Positions 62,785-64,000 of a DNA stretch of 64,000 nt are shown here, piece by piece. This stretch comes from Eutrophovita brisbanensis (GTDB lineage: Bacteria > Pseudomonadota > Gammaproteobacteria > Burkholderiales > Eutrophovitaceae). How positions within the stretch are numbered: the stretch's first letter is position 1; each line of letters begins with the position of its first letter. Made by a program: the position numbers and the translations under genes. A model generated the notes under the pieces. The model did no database searches and was not told where the DNA came from. It was given only the letters and a program-made list of their open reading frames with translations. The DNA lies in contig JAYQTM010000001.1 in NCBI GenBank assembly GCA_038147395.1, positions 806,001 to 870,000 on the forward strand, given 5' to 3'.

Positions 62785-63633
62785 ATGGATAGATTCACTG
62801 GAAGTCAAGATTATGTAGCAGGAGAGGATTTGATGATGGCAGTTAATGCTGCGATCGCACTTCAGCGTCCTCTATTAATCAAAGGAGAGCCGGGTACTGG
62901 TAAGACGATGCTCGCGATCGAAGTTGCTAAGTCGCTGGGGCGCCCATTGTTCCAATGGCATATAAAGTCCACATCGAAAGCACAACAAGGTTTGTACGAG
63001 TACGACGCAGTCTCGAGATTGAGGGACTCTCAGCTCGGTGAGGAGTCAGTCAAGGATATTGGTAACTACATCGTGAAGGGTCCGCTTTGGGAGGCTTTTC
63101 AGTGTGATGAACCATCAGTTGTTTTAATTGATGAGATCGATAAGGCGGATATTGAATTCCCGAATGATTTGCTTCGCGAATTGGATCGTATGGAATTTTT
63201 TGTCTATGAGACGAGAGAATTGATCAGTGCGAAACATCGTCCGGTGATTATCATTACAAGTAACAATGAAAAAGAATTACCAGATGCTTTTCTGAGACGC
63301 TGCTTCTTTCACTACATTCGCTTCCCAGATAAGGAGACGATGAACCAGATCGTTGATGTTCATTTTCCGGGCATTAAAAAGCAACTTCTCCAGCAGGCGC
63401 TCGAGGTGTTTTTTGAATTGAGAGAAACTCCAGGTCTCAAGAAAAAACCGTCTACATCGGAGCTGCTTGACTGGCTAAAACTGCTGTTAGCCGAAGATAT
63501 CCCACTGGAGGCGTTGCAATCTAAGGATGACAGACAAACGATTCCTCCTTTAGCTGGTGCGCTTTTGAAGAATGAGCAAGATGTTCATCTCTTCGAGCGA
63601 CTGGTTTTTCTGTCGAGACGGAATCAACGGTAG
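62785..63633 (+). CDS. MoxR-family AAA+ ATPase
   Basis: A 282-residue AAA+ ATPase of the MoxR type. The Walker A is GEPGTGKTMLAIE near residues 33-40, Walker B VVLIDEIDKADIE near 111-116, sensor 1 IITSNNEKELPDAFLRRC near 153. Start ATG 62785 with TAGGGA upstream; a TTG at 62770 is weaker. MoxR ATPases act with VWA-domain proteins in metal-enzyme maturation. The next gene is such a CoxE/VWA protein, 24 bases downstream. Confidence 0.92.
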   Translation: MDRFTGSQDYVAGEDLMMAVNAAIALQRPLLIKGEPGTGKTMLAIEVAKSLGRPLFQWHIKSTSKAQQGLYEYDAVSRLRDSQLGEESVKDIGNYIVKGPLWEAFQCDEPSVVLIDEIDKADIEFPNDLLRELDRMEFFVYETRELISAKHRPVIIITSNNEKELPDAFLRRCFFHYIRFPDKETMNQIVDVHFPGIKKQLLQQALEVFFELRETPGLKKKPSTSELLDWLKLLLAEDIPLEALQSKDDRQTIPPLAGALLKNEQDVHLFERLVFLSRRNQR

Positions 63634-63657
63634 TTTTCGGCGCTCTAGCTAAATTCA

Positions 63658-64000
63658 ATGTTGCTTGATTTTTTTTATCGACTCAAAGACGGTGGGGTCC
63701 CTGTCTCTGTCAAGGAATATCTCACGCTCATTGAGGCGATGCAGGCTCGAGTAGCCAGAGAAACGGTGGAAGATTTTTATTTTCTATCGCGTTCGGCGTT
63801 TATTAAAGACGAGTCAATGTACGACCGATTCGACAAGATATTTGGGGAGTACTTCAATGGTATTGAATCACTTCCGGAGGATTTTCTATCCAGAATCCCT
63901 GAGGAATGGCTAAGAAAGCAATTAGAGTTGTCGCTCTCTGAGGAAGAAAAGAAACAGATTGAATCGCTCGGTGGTTGGGAAAAACTCATGGAGACGTTTC
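63658..64000 (+). CDS. CoxE/VWA-domain protein, N-terminal part
   Basis: Reading frame from ATG 63658 (MLLDFFYRLKDGGVPVSVKEYLTLIEAMQ) continues off the right edge with 114 codons seen and no stop. This N-terminus, with the segment FYFLSRSAFIKDESMYDRFDKIFGEYFNGIE, is typical of CoxE-like von Willebrand A proteins that partner MoxR ATPases. The VWA fold itself lies beyond the window. The pair is often beside CO-dehydrogenase-like genes. Confidence 0.88.
   Translation, partial: MLLDFFYRLKDGGVPVSVKEYLTLIEAMQARVARETVEDFYFLSRSAFIKDESMYDRFDKIFGEYFNGIESLPEDFLSRIPEEWLRKQLELSLSEEEKKQIESLGGWEKLMETF

Noticed and set aside
1..64000. CRISPR arrays, tRNA or rRNA genes, IS ends, prophage genes
   Set aside because: No direct-repeat arrays, cloverleaf-like sequences, rRNA-like stretches or transposase genes were seen; the recombinase-fold gene has no element ends.

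Overview
The window is a gene-dense stretch of a proteobacterial chromosome. By eye the GC content is near 50%. About 63 protein genes sit on both strands and no gap reaches 300 bases. I saw no rRNA, tRNA, CRISPR array, insertion sequence or prophage. The adjacency of mog, yjgA and pmbA, a DUF3460 protein, a DnaQ-type exonuclease fused to a GIY-YIG nuclease, and a cytochrome c' facing a cytochrome b561 fit the beta/gamma-proteobacterial branch. The compact, aerobic gene set, rich in transporters and carboxylate catabolism, is what one would expect of a free-living aquatic heterotroph. The exact taxon cannot be fixed from this sequence alone.

Layout. 1-5.4 kb: end of an unknown gene, a D-aminoacylase-type amidohydrolase, an exported glutathione peroxidase, a CaiB-type CoA transferase and a UMF1-type transporter. 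5.4-10.1 kb: mog, yjgA, pmbA, an MFS transporter and a frame-broken membrane protein. 10.1-17.6 kb: DAHP synthase, two FAH-fold enzymes of sugar-acid type, an enol-lactonase-like hydrolase, the exonuclease/GIY-YIG fusion, a 2-hydroxychromene-2-carboxylate isomerase-like protein and a TRAP binding protein. 17.6-21.4 kb: a marR-emrA-emrB operon with a clear promoter and operator. 21.4-28.6 kb: a luciferase-like monooxygenase, an odd serine-recombinase-fold protein, an aldolase, a secreted acetamidase/formamidase, two unknown exported proteins, threonine aldolase and a FrnE-type DsbA protein. 28.6-38.2 kb: di-haem oxidoreductase, SDR, serine hydrolase, a frame-broken EamA exporter, RidA, glutathione reductase, haloacid dehalogenase, two GSTs, greB and a peroxiredoxin. 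38.2-45.7 kb: hydrolase, metY, D-threonine-aldolase-like protein, HEAT/TPR protein, queG, cytochrome c', a frame-broken cytochrome b561 and a second dehalogenase. 45.8-56.7 kb: a TonB receptor behind a Fur-like palindrome, a NarX/NarL-type pair, an IlvD/Edd dehydratase, RraA, a binding protein without signal peptide, AlkA-type glycosylase, serine hydrolase and SDR. 56.8-62.7 kb: the glycolate operon hyi-glycerate kinase-glcD-glcE-glcF. It is divergent from a MoxR/CoxE pair that runs off the right edge.

How the genes fit together. The best-supported pathway is glycolate use: GlcDEF oxidises glycolate to glyoxylate, hydroxypyruvate isomerase handles tartronate semialdehyde, and glycerate kinase feeds lower glycolysis. 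A scattered set (IlvD/Edd dehydratase, XylX-like FAH protein, AraD1/GguC-like protein, RraA) suggests oxidative use of sugar acids. Glutathione reductase, two GSTs, peroxiredoxin, glutathione peroxidase and two dehalogenases give a strong detoxification theme. Three separate genes each appear to carry one extra base. This means either real gene decay or residual sequence errors, and should be resolved before they are called pseudogenes.

No wholly new system was proven. The best candidates for a second look are the recombinase-fold protein with an altered active site (22.5 kb), the bidirectional promoter with a central palindrome between hyi and moxR (62.7 kb), the soluble binding protein with no export signal (52.7 kb), and the CCC-TGA junction in the membrane gene at 9.8 kb.
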